A DNA stretch of 64,000 bases, from NCBI RefSeq assembly GCF_030388665.1, contig NZ_CP128846.1:7536001-7600000 (forward strand). Direction: 5' to 3'. The DNA is from Streptomyces flavofungini (GTDB taxonomy: Bacteria; Actinomycetota; Actinomycetes; Streptomycetales; Streptomycetaceae). The position numbers were made by a program, and so were the translations under genes. This document shows positions 32,749-41,670 of the stretch, one piece after another (position 1 is the first letter of the stretch; every line of letters starts with the position of its first letter). The notes below the pieces were generated by a model. The model searched no databases. It saw only the letters and a list, made by a program, of their open reading frames with translations, and was not told where the DNA came from.

Positions 32749-35700
32749 ATGGCCTCGTCGCCGACCCCCTCATCCGCTTCCGCGGTGGACACCTCCGCCG
32801 GGAACCGGGCCGACGCCCTCCGCGAAGCACTGGCGACCCGCGTGGTGGTCGCCGACGGCGCGATGGGCACCATGCTGCAGGCACAGGACCCGAGCCTCGA
32901 GGACTTCCAGAACCTCGAGGGCTGCAACGAGATCCTGAACATCACGCGCCCCGACATCGTCGCCTCCGTCCACCGCGAGTACTTCGCCGCGGGCGTCGAC
33001 TGCGTCGAGACCAACACCTTCGGCGCGAACCACGCGGCGCTCGGCGAGTACGACATCCCCGAGCGCGTCTTCGAGCTCTCCGAGTCCGGCGCCCGCATCG
33101 CCCGCGAGGTCGCCGACGAGTTCACCGCCTCCACCGGTCAGCAGCGCTGGGTGCTCGGCTCCATGGGCCCCGGCACCAAGCTGCCCACCCTCGGCCACGC
33201 CCCGTACACCCTGCTGCGCGACGCCTACCAGCAGAACGCCGAGGGCATGATCGCGGGCGGCGCCGACGCGCTCCTGGTGGAGACCACCCAGGACCTGCTG
33301 CAGACCAAGGCCGCCCTCCTCGGCGCCCGCCGTGCCCTGGACGCCACCGGCGCCACCGTGCCGGTGATCTGCTCCGTCACCGTCGAGACCACCGGCACCA
33401 TGCTGCTCGGCTCCGAGATCGGGGCCGCGCTGACCGCCCTCGAGCCGCTGGGCATCGACATGATCGGCCTGAACTGCGCGACCGGCCCGGCCGAGATGAG
33501 CGAGCACCTGCGCTACCTCGCCCGGCACTCCCGCGTCCCGATCCTGTGCATGCCCAACGCCGGCCTGCCCGTCCTCGGCAAGGACGGCGCGCACTACCCG
33601 CTGACGCCCCCCGAGCTCGCCGACGCCCAGGAGACCTTCGTCCGCGAGTACGGCCTGTCCCTGGTCGGAGGCTGCTGCGGCACCACCCCCGAGCACCTGC
33701 GCCAGGTCGTCGAGCGCGTCCGCGGCCTGACCCCGACCGCGCGCGACCCGCGCCCCGAGCCCGGCGCCGCCTCGCTCTACCAGACCGTGCCGTTCCGCCA
33801 GGACACCTCGTACATGGCGATCGGCGAGCGCACCAACGCCAACGGCTCGAAGAAGTTCCGCGAAGCCATGCTGGACGCCCGCTGGGACGACTGCGTGGAG
33901 ATGGCCCGCGACCAGATCCGCGAGGGCGCCCACATGCTCGACCTGTGCGTCGACTACGTCGGCCGGGACGGCGTCGCCGACATGCGGGAGCTCGCCGGGC
34001 GCTTCGCCACCGCCTCCACACTGCCCATCGTCCTCGACTCCACCGAGGTGCCCGTCATCCAGGCGGGCCTGGAGAAGCTGGGCGGCCGCGCCGTCATCAA
34101 CTCCGTCAACTACGAGGACGGCGACGGCCCCGACTCCCGGTTCGCGAAGGTCACCGCGCTCGCCCAGGAGCACGGCGCCGCCCTGATCGCCCTCACCATC
34201 GACGAGGAGGGCCAGGCCCGCACCGTCGAGAAGAAGGTCGCCATCGCCGAGCGCCTCATCGAGGACCTGACGACCAACTGGGGCATCCGCGAGTCCGACA
34301 TCCTCATCGACACCCTGACCTTCACCATCTGCACCGGTCAGGAGGAGTCCCGGGGCGACGGCATCGCCACCATCGAGGCCATCCGCGAGCTGAAGAAGCG
34401 CCACCCCGACGTCCAGACCACCCTCGGCCTCTCCAACATCTCCTTCGGCCTCAACCCGGCCGCGCGTGTGGTCCTCAACTCCGTCTTCCTCGACGAGTGC
34501 GTCAAGGCGGGCCTCGACTCCGCGATCGTGCACGCCTCGAAGATCCTGCCGATCGCCCGCCTCGACGAGGAGCAGGTCGCGGTCGCCCTCGACCTGATCT
34601 ACGACCGCCGCCGCCCCCAGCAGGGCGACGAGCCCGCCTACGACCCCCTGCAGCGGCTCATGGAGCTGTTCGAGGGCGTCAACATGAAGTCGATGAAGGC
34701 GGGCAAGGCCGAGGAACTCCTCGCCCTGCCGCTGGAGGAGCGGCTGCGGCGCCGCATCATCGACGGCGAGAAGAACGGCCTCGAGGCCGACCTGGACGCG
34801 GCGCTCGTCGACCGGCCCGCCCTGGACATCGTCAACGACACGCTCCTGGAGGGCATGAAGGTCGTCGGCGAGCTGTTCGGCTCCGGCCAGATGCAACTGC
34901 CGTTCGTGCTCCAGTCCGCCGAGGTCATGAAGTCCGCGGTGGCCCACCTGGAGCCGCACATGGAGAAGTCCGACGCCGAGGGCAAGGGCACCATCGTGCT
35001 CGCCACCGTGCGCGGCGACGTCCACGACATCGGCAAGAACCTCGTCGACATCATCCTGTCCAACAACGGCTACAACGTCGTCAACCTGGGCATCAAGCAG
35101 CCCGTCGCCGCGATCCTCGACGCCGCCCAGGAACACCGCGCCGACGTCATCGGCATGTCCGGGCTCCTGGTCAAGTCGACCGTGATCATGAAGGAGAACC
35201 TGGAGGAGCTGAACCAGCGCCAGATGGCCGCCGACTACCCGGTCATCCTCGGCGGCGCCGCGCTCACCCGGGCCTACGTCGAACAGGACCTGCACGAGAT
35301 CTACGAGGGCGAAGTCCGCTACGCCCGCGACGCCTTCGAGGGCCTGCGCCTGATGGACGCCCTCATCGCCGTCAAGCGCGGCGTGCCCGGCGCCACCCTG
35401 CCCGAGCTCAAGCAGCGCCGCGTCCCCAAGCGCGACACGCCCGCCGTCGAGGTCAAGGAGCCCGAGGGCCCCGCCCGCTCCGACGTCGCCACCGACAACC
35501 CGGTGCCGACGCCCCCGTTCCGCGGCACCCGCGTCATCAAGGGCATCCAGCTCAAGGAGTACGCCTCCTGGCTGGACGAGGGCGCGCTCTTCAAGGGCCA
35601 GTGGGGCCTGAAGCAGGCCCGCGCCGGCGACGGACCGACGTACGAGGAACTGGTCGAGACCGAGGGCCGCCCGCGCCTGCGCGGCCTCCTCGACGAACTC

Positions 35701-36297
35701 CAGACCAAGAACCTCCTCGAAGCCGCCGTCGTCTACGGCTACTTCCCGTGCGTCTCCAAGGGCGACGACCTGATCATCCTGGACGACCAGGGCAACGAGC
35801 GCACCCGCTTCTCCTTCCCGCGCCAGCGCCGCGGCCGCCGCCTGTGCCTCGCCGACTTCTTCCGCCCCGAGGAGTCCGGCGAGACCGACGTGGTCGGCCT
35901 CCAGGTCGTCACCGTCGGCTCGAGGATCGGCGAAGCCACCGCCGAGCTGTTCGCCGCCAACGCCTACCGCGACTACCTGGAGCTGCACGGCCTGTCCGTG
36001 CAACTGGCCGAGGCCCTGGCCGAGTACTGGCACGCCCGTGTCCGCGCCGAACTGGGCTTCGGCGGCGAGGACCCGGCCGACGTCGAGGACATGTTCGCGC
36101 TCAAGTACCGCGGCGCCCGCTTCTCCCTCGGCTACGGCGCCTGCCCCGACCTGGAGGACCGCGCCAAGATCGCCGAACTCCTGCAGCCGGAGCGGATCGG
36201 CGTGGAACTCTCGGAGGAGTTCCAACTCCACCCCGAGCAGTCGACGGACGCGATCGTGATCCACCACCCGGAGGCGAAGTACTTCAACGCGCGGTAA
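32749..36297 (+). CDS. metH: Cobalamin-dependent methionine synthase
   Basis: 1182 aa. Transfers methyl from 5-methyl-THF to homocysteine through B12. Domains in order: homocysteine-binding (~30-340; zinc Cys243, Cys309, Cys310), pterin-binding (~355-620; MAIGERTNANGSKKF), cap and B12-binding (~650-880; DVHDIG with Asp757 and lower-ligand His759), and a shorter activation domain (~930-1180; LADFFRPEESGETDVVGLQ). Slightly shorter than E. coli MetH (1227). ATG 32749 has AGGGAG upstream; the same frame is open further upstream and also past 36297 only in a different frame, which is not coding. I saw no cobalamin riboswitch in 32539-32748. Divergent from gylR. Confidence 0.96.
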   Translation: MASSPTPSSASAVDTSAGNRADALREALATRVVVADGAMGTMLQAQDPSLEDFQNLEGCNEILNITRPDIVASVHREYFAAGVDCVETNTFGANHAALGEYDIPERVFELSESGARIAREVADEFTASTGQQRWVLGSMGPGTKLPTLGHAPYTLLRDAYQQNAEGMIAGGADALLVETTQDLLQTKAALLGARRALDATGATVPVICSVTVETTGTMLLGSEIGAALTALEPLGIDMIGLNCATGPAEMSEHLRYLARHSRVPILCMPNAGLPVLGKDGAHYPLTPPELADAQETFVREYGLSLVGGCCGTTPEHLRQVVERVRGLTPTARDPRPEPGAASLYQTVPFRQDTSYMAIGERTNANGSKKFREAMLDARWDDCVEMARDQIREGAHMLDLCVDYVGRDGVADMRELAGRFATASTLPIVLDSTEVPVIQAGLEKLGGRAVINSVNYEDGDGPDSRFAKVTALAQEHGAALIALTIDEEGQARTVEKKVAIAERLIEDLTTNWGIRESDILIDTLTFTICTGQEESRGDGIATIEAIRELKKRHPDVQTTLGLSNISFGLNPAARVVLNSVFLDECVKAGLDSAIVHASKILPIARLDEEQVAVALDLIYDRRRPQQGDEPAYDPLQRLMELFEGVNMKSMKAGKAEELLALPLEERLRRRIIDGEKNGLEADLDAALVDRPALDIVNDTLLEGMKVVGELFGSGQMQLPFVLQSAEVMKSAVAHLEPHMEKSDAEGKGTIVLATVRGDVHDIGKNLVDIILSNNGYNVVNLGIKQPVAAILDAAQEHRADVIGMSGLLVKSTVIMKENLEELNQRQMAADYPVILGGAALTRAYVEQDLHEIYEGEVRYARDAFEGLRLMDALIAVKRGVPGATLPELKQRRVPKRDTPAVEVKEPEGPARSDVATDNPVPTPPFRGTRVIKGIQLKEYASWLDEGALFKGQWGLKQARAGDGPTYEELVETEGRPRLRGLLDELQTKNLLEAAVVYGYFPCVSKGDDLIILDDQGNERTRFSFPRQRRGRRLCLADFFRPEESGETDVVGLQVVTVGSRIGEATAELFAANAYRDYLELHGLSVQLAEALAEYWHARVRAELGFGGEDPADVEDMFALKYRGARFSLGYGACPDLEDRAKIAELLQPERIGVELSEEFQLHPEQSTDAIVIHHPEAKYFNAR

Positions 36298-36491
36298 GGA
36301 GTCCTCAGCCGACCGGGCGGCGAACCAGCCTGCGGACGGGTGGGAATCAAGCGCGTCCGGCGCTTGAGGGCGAGGCGCGATGCGCCGATGAGCGGGGGCA
36401 AGGGGGCGCGGCCCCCCTAGGGCGCCCGCCCCCCCGCAATATCGCAGCGCGAGTTCGGCGCCGGGAACGTACACTGGTCGGTCCAGCTCTC

Positions 36492-36519
36492 AGGCCGGTC
36501 CCCCTTGGGGGACCGGCCT
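36492..36519 (+). terminator. Hairpin upstream of the HAD phosphatase gene
   Basis: AGGCCGGTCCCCC pairs with GGGGGACCGGCCT around TT. It is ~195 bp past metH but only 27 bp before the HAD gene. The 3' arm can alternatively pair with GGTCGGTCC at 36476-36484, so it may be an attenuator rather than a simple metH terminator. Confidence 0.55.
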
Positions 36520-36545
36520 TCTCGTCCCTCATGGAGGTGTGCCCG

Positions 36546-37241
36546 ATGACCAGTACGGTTCCCGCCCTCGGTACCCGAACGGCCGAAGGATCCGCTCTGC
36601 AGGCCGTCCTCCTGGACATGGACGGAACCCTCGTCGACACCGAGGGCTTCTGGTGGGACGCCGAGGTGGAGGTCTTCGCGAGACTCGGGCACACCCTCGA
36701 CGAGGCCTGGCGCGACGTCGTCGTGGGCGGCCCCATGACCCGCAGCGCCGGCTTCCTCATCGAGGCCACCGGCGCCGACATCACCCTCGCCGAGCTGACC
36801 GTGCTGCTCAACGACGGCTTCGAGGACCGCATCAGCCGCTCCCTGCCGCTGATGCCGGGCGCCGCCGGACTCCTCGCCGAGCTCGCCGCGCACGACGTGC
36901 CGACGGCGCTCGTCTCGGCCTCGCACCGGCGCATCATCGACCGGATCCTCGGCTCCATCGGCACCCACCACTTCCGCCTGACCGTGGCGGGCGACGAGGT
37001 GGAGCGCACCAAGCCGCACCCCGACCCCTATCTGATCGCCGCCGCCGGCCTCGGCGCCGAACCGGGCCGCTGCGCCGTCATCGAGGACACCGCGACCGGC
37101 GTGGCCGCCGCCGAGGCCGCGGGCTGCCGCGTCGTGGCCGTACCGTCCGTCGCGCCGATCGCGCCCGCCGCGGGCCGCACCGTCGTGCCCTCCCTCGAAC
37201 AGGTCGACCTGCGGTTCCTGCACGGCCTGATGAGCCTGTGA
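36546..37241 (+). CDS. HAD superfamily phosphatase (beta-phosphoglucomutase-like)
   Basis: 231 aa cytosolic HAD hydrolase, subfamily IA with an alpha-helical cap. Motif I LLDMDGTLVDTEGFWW (nucleophile Asp, general acid Asp), motif II LVSASHRRI, motif III Lys in ERTKPHPDPYL, and motif IV VIEDTATGVAAAEAAGC are all intact. Substrate unknown; likely a small sugar phosphate or nucleotide. GGAGGTG lies 6 nt before ATG 36546. A hairpin just upstream suggests its own promoter or an attenuated leader. Downstream, 37242-37638 (397 bp) has no gene; it carries only a small hairpin (37247-37260) and an AT-richer stretch with TAATCT near 37538 that may be the promoter of the next gene. Confidence 0.88.
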   Translation: MTSTVPALGTRTAEGSALQAVLLDMDGTLVDTEGFWWDAEVEVFARLGHTLDEAWRDVVVGGPMTRSAGFLIEATGADITLAELTVLLNDGFEDRISRSLPLMPGAAGLLAELAAHDVPTALVSASHRRIIDRILGSIGTHHFRLTVAGDEVERTKPHPDPYLIAAAGLGAEPGRCAVIEDTATGVAAAEAAGCRVVAVPSVAPIAPAAGRTVVPSLEQVDLRFLHGLMSL

Positions 37242-37638
37242 GAAGAGTGCCCGAACGGGCATGGCAGCCGGTGAACCAGCCTCGGGTGGCTGAAATGCCC
37301 GGGGCACACAGCCAGTTGAAAGTGTGACGTTTCCCACGTGCAAGAGGGTCGACAGGTCCCTGATCCTATGCCGGAGAGCCCTTACCCCTCGGGTGGGGCG
37401 TGACCTTGTGTCCTGATTGGGCCGCCCGTGCACGAAACCTTCCGGTGTCGGGTTATCGGTGTGTCCACGCCCCGTATCACTGCGTGATGGCAGCTCAACT
37501 CCGGTCTCCTCCAACGCCTTCGCTGGTGCGGACTAATCTCGTCGCGAGAACATCGCCCCACCCCCCCCGTGACCCATCAACCCCACCCCGCCGTTGCCGG
37601 AAAACACGGGTATTCAAGAGTTCTGGAGAACGTCCAGC

Positions 37639-39246
37639 ATGAACCGCAAGACTTTGGTGCTGCCGGCCCTGATAGGTCTGCTCGCCCCCACGCTCGCCGC
37701 GTGTGGCGGTTCGGGCGGCGGGGACGGCGACGACTCCATCGCGGTGGGCACCACGGACCGGTTCGCCGTCTCGAAGGAAGTCCCGGCTCCCTTCGACCCT
37801 GCGTACTCCTACGACGCCGGGACCTGGAACATCCTGCGGCAGACCCTGCAGACGCTCATGGCCATGCCGCGCGGGGGCGGCGAGCCGGAGCCCGAGGCGG
37901 CGCAGAAGTGCGGCTTCACCGACACCGGCAACGAGCGGTACGCGTGCACCCTGCGCAAGGGCCTCAAGTTCGCCGACGGCAAGCCGCTGACCGCCTCCGA
38001 TGTGAAGTTCTCCATCGAGCGAGTGCGGGACATGAAGGTCGCCAACTCCAGCGGTGTCGACGGCCTCGTCTCGAACGTCGAGACCATCGAGGTCCAGGGC
38101 GACCGGGGCGTCGTCTTCCACCTCAAGAGCCCGGACGCGACGTTCCCGTACAAGCTGGCCACCCCGATCGCGGGCATCGTCAGCCCCGATCACTACAGCA
38201 AGACGAAGCTGCGCGACGGCTTCGAGGTGGACGGCTCCGGTCCGTACACCGTCAAGCAGGAAGTCAAGGGCGACCAGCTCGTCAAGGCGGTCTTCACCAA
38301 GAACCCCCACTACAAGGGTTCCTTCGGCCAGCAGAACGAGAAGGTCGAGCTGCGCACCTTCGTGAACGCGGCCGGGATGGGCAAGGCCCTCGAAAGCGGC
38401 GACATCGACCTGATGACCCGCACCATGTCGCCGCAGCAGGTGAAGAAGCTGGACGAGAGCCCCGGCAAGGACATCGACCTCGTCGAGATGTCCGGCCTGG
38501 AGATCCGCTACCTCGCCTTCAACACCAACGCGTCGACCGTCAAGAACAAGGCCGTCCGCCAGGCCATGGCCCAGATCGTCGACCGCGGCGCGCTCGCGAG
38601 CAGTGTGTACGGCTCCATGGCCGACCCGCTGTACTCGCTGGTGCCGACCACCATCACCGGCCACTCCAACTCGTTCTTCAACAAGTACGAGCAGCCGGAC
38701 CCGAAGAAGGCCAAGAAGCTGCTCACCGAGGCGGGCATCAACACGCCCGTCAAGCTGACCATGCACTACACCACGGACCACTACGGCCCGGCCACGAAGA
38801 AGGAGTTCGAGACGCTGCAGCAGCAGCTGAACTCCACCGGCCTCTTCGACGTGAAGATCAAGGGCGAGGTCTGGAACACCTTCCGCCCGGCGGAGCGCGA
38901 GGGTAAGTACGACGTCTACGGCATGGGCTGGTTCCCTGACTTCCCGGACGCCGACAACTTCCTCGCGCCGTTCCTCGACAAGGACAACTTCCTCGGTTCG
39001 CCGTACCGCAACAGCACCATCAACGACGAACTGATCCCCACCTCCCGGCGCGAGGCCGACCGCCTCAGCGCGAGCAAGAGCATCGAGAAGATCCAGGACA
39101 TCGTGGCCGAAGACGTCCCGGTGCTGCCGCTGTGGCAGGGCAAGCAGTACATCGCCGCACGTGACGACATCACGGGCGTCGAATGGGCTCTCAACTCCTC
39201 CTCGAACCTGCAGCTGTGGGAGCTCGCCCGCGGTGTGGGCGACTGA
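37639..39246 (+). CDS. Peptide-type ABC transporter substrate-binding lipoprotein 1
   Basis: 535 aa, SBP family 5 (DppA/OppA). Signal peptide with lipobox LAAC (lipidated Cys22), then Gly/Ser linker, then the three-lobed domain: TLRKGLKFADGKPLTASDVKFS (split), SGPYTVKQE, VRQAMAQIVDRGAL and LPLWQGKQYIAARDD. It would sit on the outer face of the membrane and deliver oligopeptides or a similar solute. GGAGA precedes ATG 37639. No permease or ATPase gene is adjacent. The gene 42 bp downstream is a paralogue. Confidence 0.9.
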   Translation: MNRKTLVLPALIGLLAPTLAACGGSGGGDGDDSIAVGTTDRFAVSKEVPAPFDPAYSYDAGTWNILRQTLQTLMAMPRGGGEPEPEAAQKCGFTDTGNERYACTLRKGLKFADGKPLTASDVKFSIERVRDMKVANSSGVDGLVSNVETIEVQGDRGVVFHLKSPDATFPYKLATPIAGIVSPDHYSKTKLRDGFEVDGSGPYTVKQEVKGDQLVKAVFTKNPHYKGSFGQQNEKVELRTFVNAAGMGKALESGDIDLMTRTMSPQQVKKLDESPGKDIDLVEMSGLEIRYLAFNTNASTVKNKAVRQAMAQIVDRGALASSVYGSMADPLYSLVPTTITGHSNSFFNKYEQPDPKKAKKLLTEAGINTPVKLTMHYTTDHYGPATKKEFETLQQQLNSTGLFDVKIKGEVWNTFRPAEREGKYDVYGMGWFPDFPDADNFLAPFLDKDNFLGSPYRNSTINDELIPTSRREADRLSASKSIEKIQDIVAEDVPVLPLWQGKQYIAARDDITGVEWALNSSSNLQLWELARGVGD

Positions 39247-39288
39247 CCGGCGCCTCACCGAGTACGGAAACAACGACAAGGCACGCAA

Positions 39289-40869
39289 GTGAAAATGCGC
39301 AACCAGTGGCTGGCCCTGCCCCTCACCTCCGGCCTGGCCGCCACCCTGCTGACGGGCTGTGGATCGGAGTCGGGCGGCTCCGCCGCGGACAGCGACTCCG
39401 TGGTGGTGGGGATGTCCGACGACGTCCTCGCCACCGACCCGGCGTCCGGTTACGACCCGGGCTCGTGGCTGCTGTTCAACAACGTCTTCCAGTCACTGCT
39501 CAGCTTCCCCAACGGCGCCACCCAGCCGGAGCCGGAGGCCGCGCGCAAGTGCCGCTTCACCGACCAGCAGACCAAGGTCTTCACCTGCACGCTGCGCGAC
39601 GGTCTGAAGTTCAGCAACGGCAACGACCTGACCTCGAAGGACGTCAAGTACTCCTTCGACCGCGTGCGCGAGATCAACGACAAGACCGGCCCGGCGCTCA
39701 TGTTCCCGATGCTCGACGAGGTCGAGACGCCGGACGCCAAGACGGTCGTCTTCAAGCTGAAGTTCCCCGACGCGACCTTCCCGAGCAAGATCGCCTCGGG
39801 CGCCGGTTCGATCGTCGACCACCGTGAGTACCCCAAGGACAAGCTCCGCGCCGACAGCGAGGCCGTGGGCTCGGGGCCGTACAAGCTCGACTCGTTCGAC
39901 AAGGAGGAGGCGGTCTTCTCCGTCAACTCCGGCTACAAGGGCACCGCGAAGACCCGCAACGACGGCGTCACGCTGCGCTTCTTCCACGGCGACCGCAAGG
40001 CCCTGAAGCAGGCGATCACCGACCACGACATCGACGTCGCCTACCGAGGCCTGGCCGCCGCGGACATCGCCGACTTCGAGAAGGGCACCTCCGACACCAA
40101 GACGGAGGTCGTCGAGGGCACCAGCGCCGAAGTGCAGCACCTGGTGTTCAACATGAAGGACCCGATGGCCGGCAAGCCCGGCGTGCGCAAGGCCATCGCC
40201 TACCTCCTCGACCGCGAGGCGCTGGTCGACCAGGTGTACCAGGGCACGGCGACGCCGCTGTACTCGATCGTCCCGGCCGGCATCGGCGGCCACAACACCG
40301 CCTTCTTCGACACCTACGGCGCCCGCCCGCAGCGTGACAAGGCGGCGGCCGCCCTGCGCGGAGCCGGCATCGAGGGCAAGGCCAAGCTGACGCTCTGGTC
40401 CACGCCGTCCCGCTACGGCCCGGCCACCGACGAGGAGCTGGGCGCGATAGCCAAGCAGCTCAACGCCAGCGGCCTGTTCGAGGCCGACGTGAAGTCCGTC
40501 GAGTTCGAGCAGTACGAGAAGGACATCGAGGCCGGCAAGTACGGCGTCTACGTCAAGGGCTGGGTGCCGGACTACCCGGACCCGGACAACTTCACGCAGC
40601 CGTTCTTCGGCAAGGGCAACGTCCTGTCGAACCACTACGAGAACAGCACCATCACCGGGAAGATCATCCCGGCCACGGCCGCGCAGAGCGACCGCAACTC
40701 CACGGACAAGGACTACGGCAAGCTCCAGGACATCGTCGCCGCCGAGGTGCCCGTCCTGCCGGTCTGGCAGGCCAAGCAGTACGCGGTCGTCCAGGAGAAC
40801 GTCTACGGCGTGGAGTCCTGCCTGGACGCGTCGACCGTCTTCCGCTTCTGGGAGCTCAGCAAGGACTGA
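39289..40869 (+). CDS. Peptide-type ABC transporter substrate-binding lipoprotein 2
   Basis: 526 aa paralogue of the preceding lipoprotein. Lipobox LLTGC (Cys24), then the same landmarks: TLRDGLKFSNGNDLTSKDVK (split), GSGPYKLDSFD, VRKAIAYLLDREALVDQVYQG, VPVLPVWQAKQYAVVQENVYG. Identity to its neighbour looks roughly 40-50% by eye with the same gaps, so a tandem duplication with divergence. GTG 39289 has AAGG upstream; an ATG two codons later is possible. Ends before a 51-bp hairpin. Both are orphans without transport partners in the window. Confidence 0.9.
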   Translation: MKMRNQWLALPLTSGLAATLLTGCGSESGGSAADSDSVVVGMSDDVLATDPASGYDPGSWLLFNNVFQSLLSFPNGATQPEPEAARKCRFTDQQTKVFTCTLRDGLKFSNGNDLTSKDVKYSFDRVREINDKTGPALMFPMLDEVETPDAKTVVFKLKFPDATFPSKIASGAGSIVDHREYPKDKLRADSEAVGSGPYKLDSFDKEEAVFSVNSGYKGTAKTRNDGVTLRFFHGDRKALKQAITDHDIDVAYRGLAAADIADFEKGTSDTKTEVVEGTSAEVQHLVFNMKDPMAGKPGVRKAIAYLLDREALVDQVYQGTATPLYSIVPAGIGGHNTAFFDTYGARPQRDKAAAALRGAGIEGKAKLTLWSTPSRYGPATDEELGAIAKQLNASGLFEADVKSVEFEQYEKDIEAGKYGVYVKGWVPDYPDPDNFTQPFFGKGNVLSNHYENSTITGKIIPATAAQSDRNSTDKDYGKLQDIVAAEVPVLPVWQAKQYAVVQENVYGVESCLDASTVFRFWELSKD

Positions 40870-40902
40870 CGCCTGAGCTGAGGCCGACGCCTGCTGCGAG
40901 GC

Positions 40903-40953
40903 GAGCACATAGCTGAGGGGGCGCCCACCGGGCGCCCCCTCAGCTATGTGCTC
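40903..40953. terminator. 51-bp bidirectional terminator
   Basis: A 24-bp perfect stem (40903-40926 with 40930-40953) and a 3-nt loop lie between the convergent lipoprotein and response-regulator genes. Confidence 0.88.
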
Positions 40954-40983
40954 ACGCAGTCGTGCTCCTCGTGCCCGCGGGGG

Positions 40984-41655
40984 CTACTGCGCTCCGGGCC
41001 TGACCAGGCCGCTCTCGTACGCGTACACCGCGGCCTGCACGCGGTCGCGCAGACCCAGCTTCGTCAGGACGTGCCCCACGTGCGTCTTCACCGTGGTCTC
41101 GCTGACGAAGAGGTCCGCCGCGATCTCCGCGTTGGACAGCCCGCGCGCGACCAGCTTCAGGACCTCGACCTCGCGGTCGGTGAGGGTGTGCAGCGTGTCC
41201 GGGACCGGCTCGTCGCCCGAGGGCAGGTGCCCGGCGTACTTGTCGAGCAGTCGGCGGGTGATGCTCGGCGCGAGCATCGCCTCGCCCGCGGCGACCACCC
41301 GGATCGCCTGGACCAGCTCGTTCGCCGGCGCGTCCTTCAGGAGGAAGCCGCTGGCGCCCGCGCGCAGCGCCTCCACCACGTACTCGTCGAGGTCGAACGT
41401 GGTCAGGACGAGGACCTTCGCCGGGCCGTCCCGGCCGGGCCCCGTGATCTGCCGGGTCGCCTCGACCCCGTCCATCCGCGGCATGCGGATGTCCATCAGG
41501 ACGACATCGGGCTGCAACGCCCGCACCTGGTCCAGAGCCTGCAGACCGTCTCCGGCCTCGCCGACGACCGCGATGTCCTGCTCGGCCTCCAGGATCATCC
41601 GGAAACCCGTGCGCAGCAGCGGCTGGTCATCGACCAGTAGGACGCGGATGGCCAC
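40984..41655 (-). CDS. NarL/LuxR-family response regulator
   Basis: 223 aa. Receiver domain 1-~120 with acidic pocket Asp9/Asp10, phospho-acceptor Asp55 (VVLMDIRMP), Thr in LTTFD and Lys in LLKDAP. C-terminal LuxR helix-turn-helix (~150-215) with LTDREVEVLKLVARGLSNAEI. No histidine kinase is adjacent, so it is an orphan within this window. GTG start with AAGGAG. The upstream nuclease gene ends 15 bp earlier on the same strand, so they may be co-transcribed. Confidence 0.92.
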   Translation of the reverse strand: MAIRVLLVDDQPLLRTGFRMILEAEQDIAVVGEAGDGLQALDQVRALQPDVVLMDIRMPRMDGVEATRQITGPGRDGPAKVLVLTTFDLDEYVVEALRAGASGFLLKDAPANELVQAIRVVAAGEAMLAPSITRRLLDKYAGHLPSGDEPVPDTLHTLTDREVEVLKLVARGLSNAEIAADLFVSETTVKTHVGHVLTKLGLRDRVQAAVYAYESGLVRPGAQ

Positions 41656-41670
41656 GTATCTCTCCTTCGC

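Noticed and set aside
32319..37241. A 1640-codon open frame covering the metH region and the HAD gene
   Set aside because: Only its last 231 codons (the HAD phosphatase) are real. Upstream it is the +1 shadow of metH, rich in Arg/Pro/His, as GC-rich codon bias produces.
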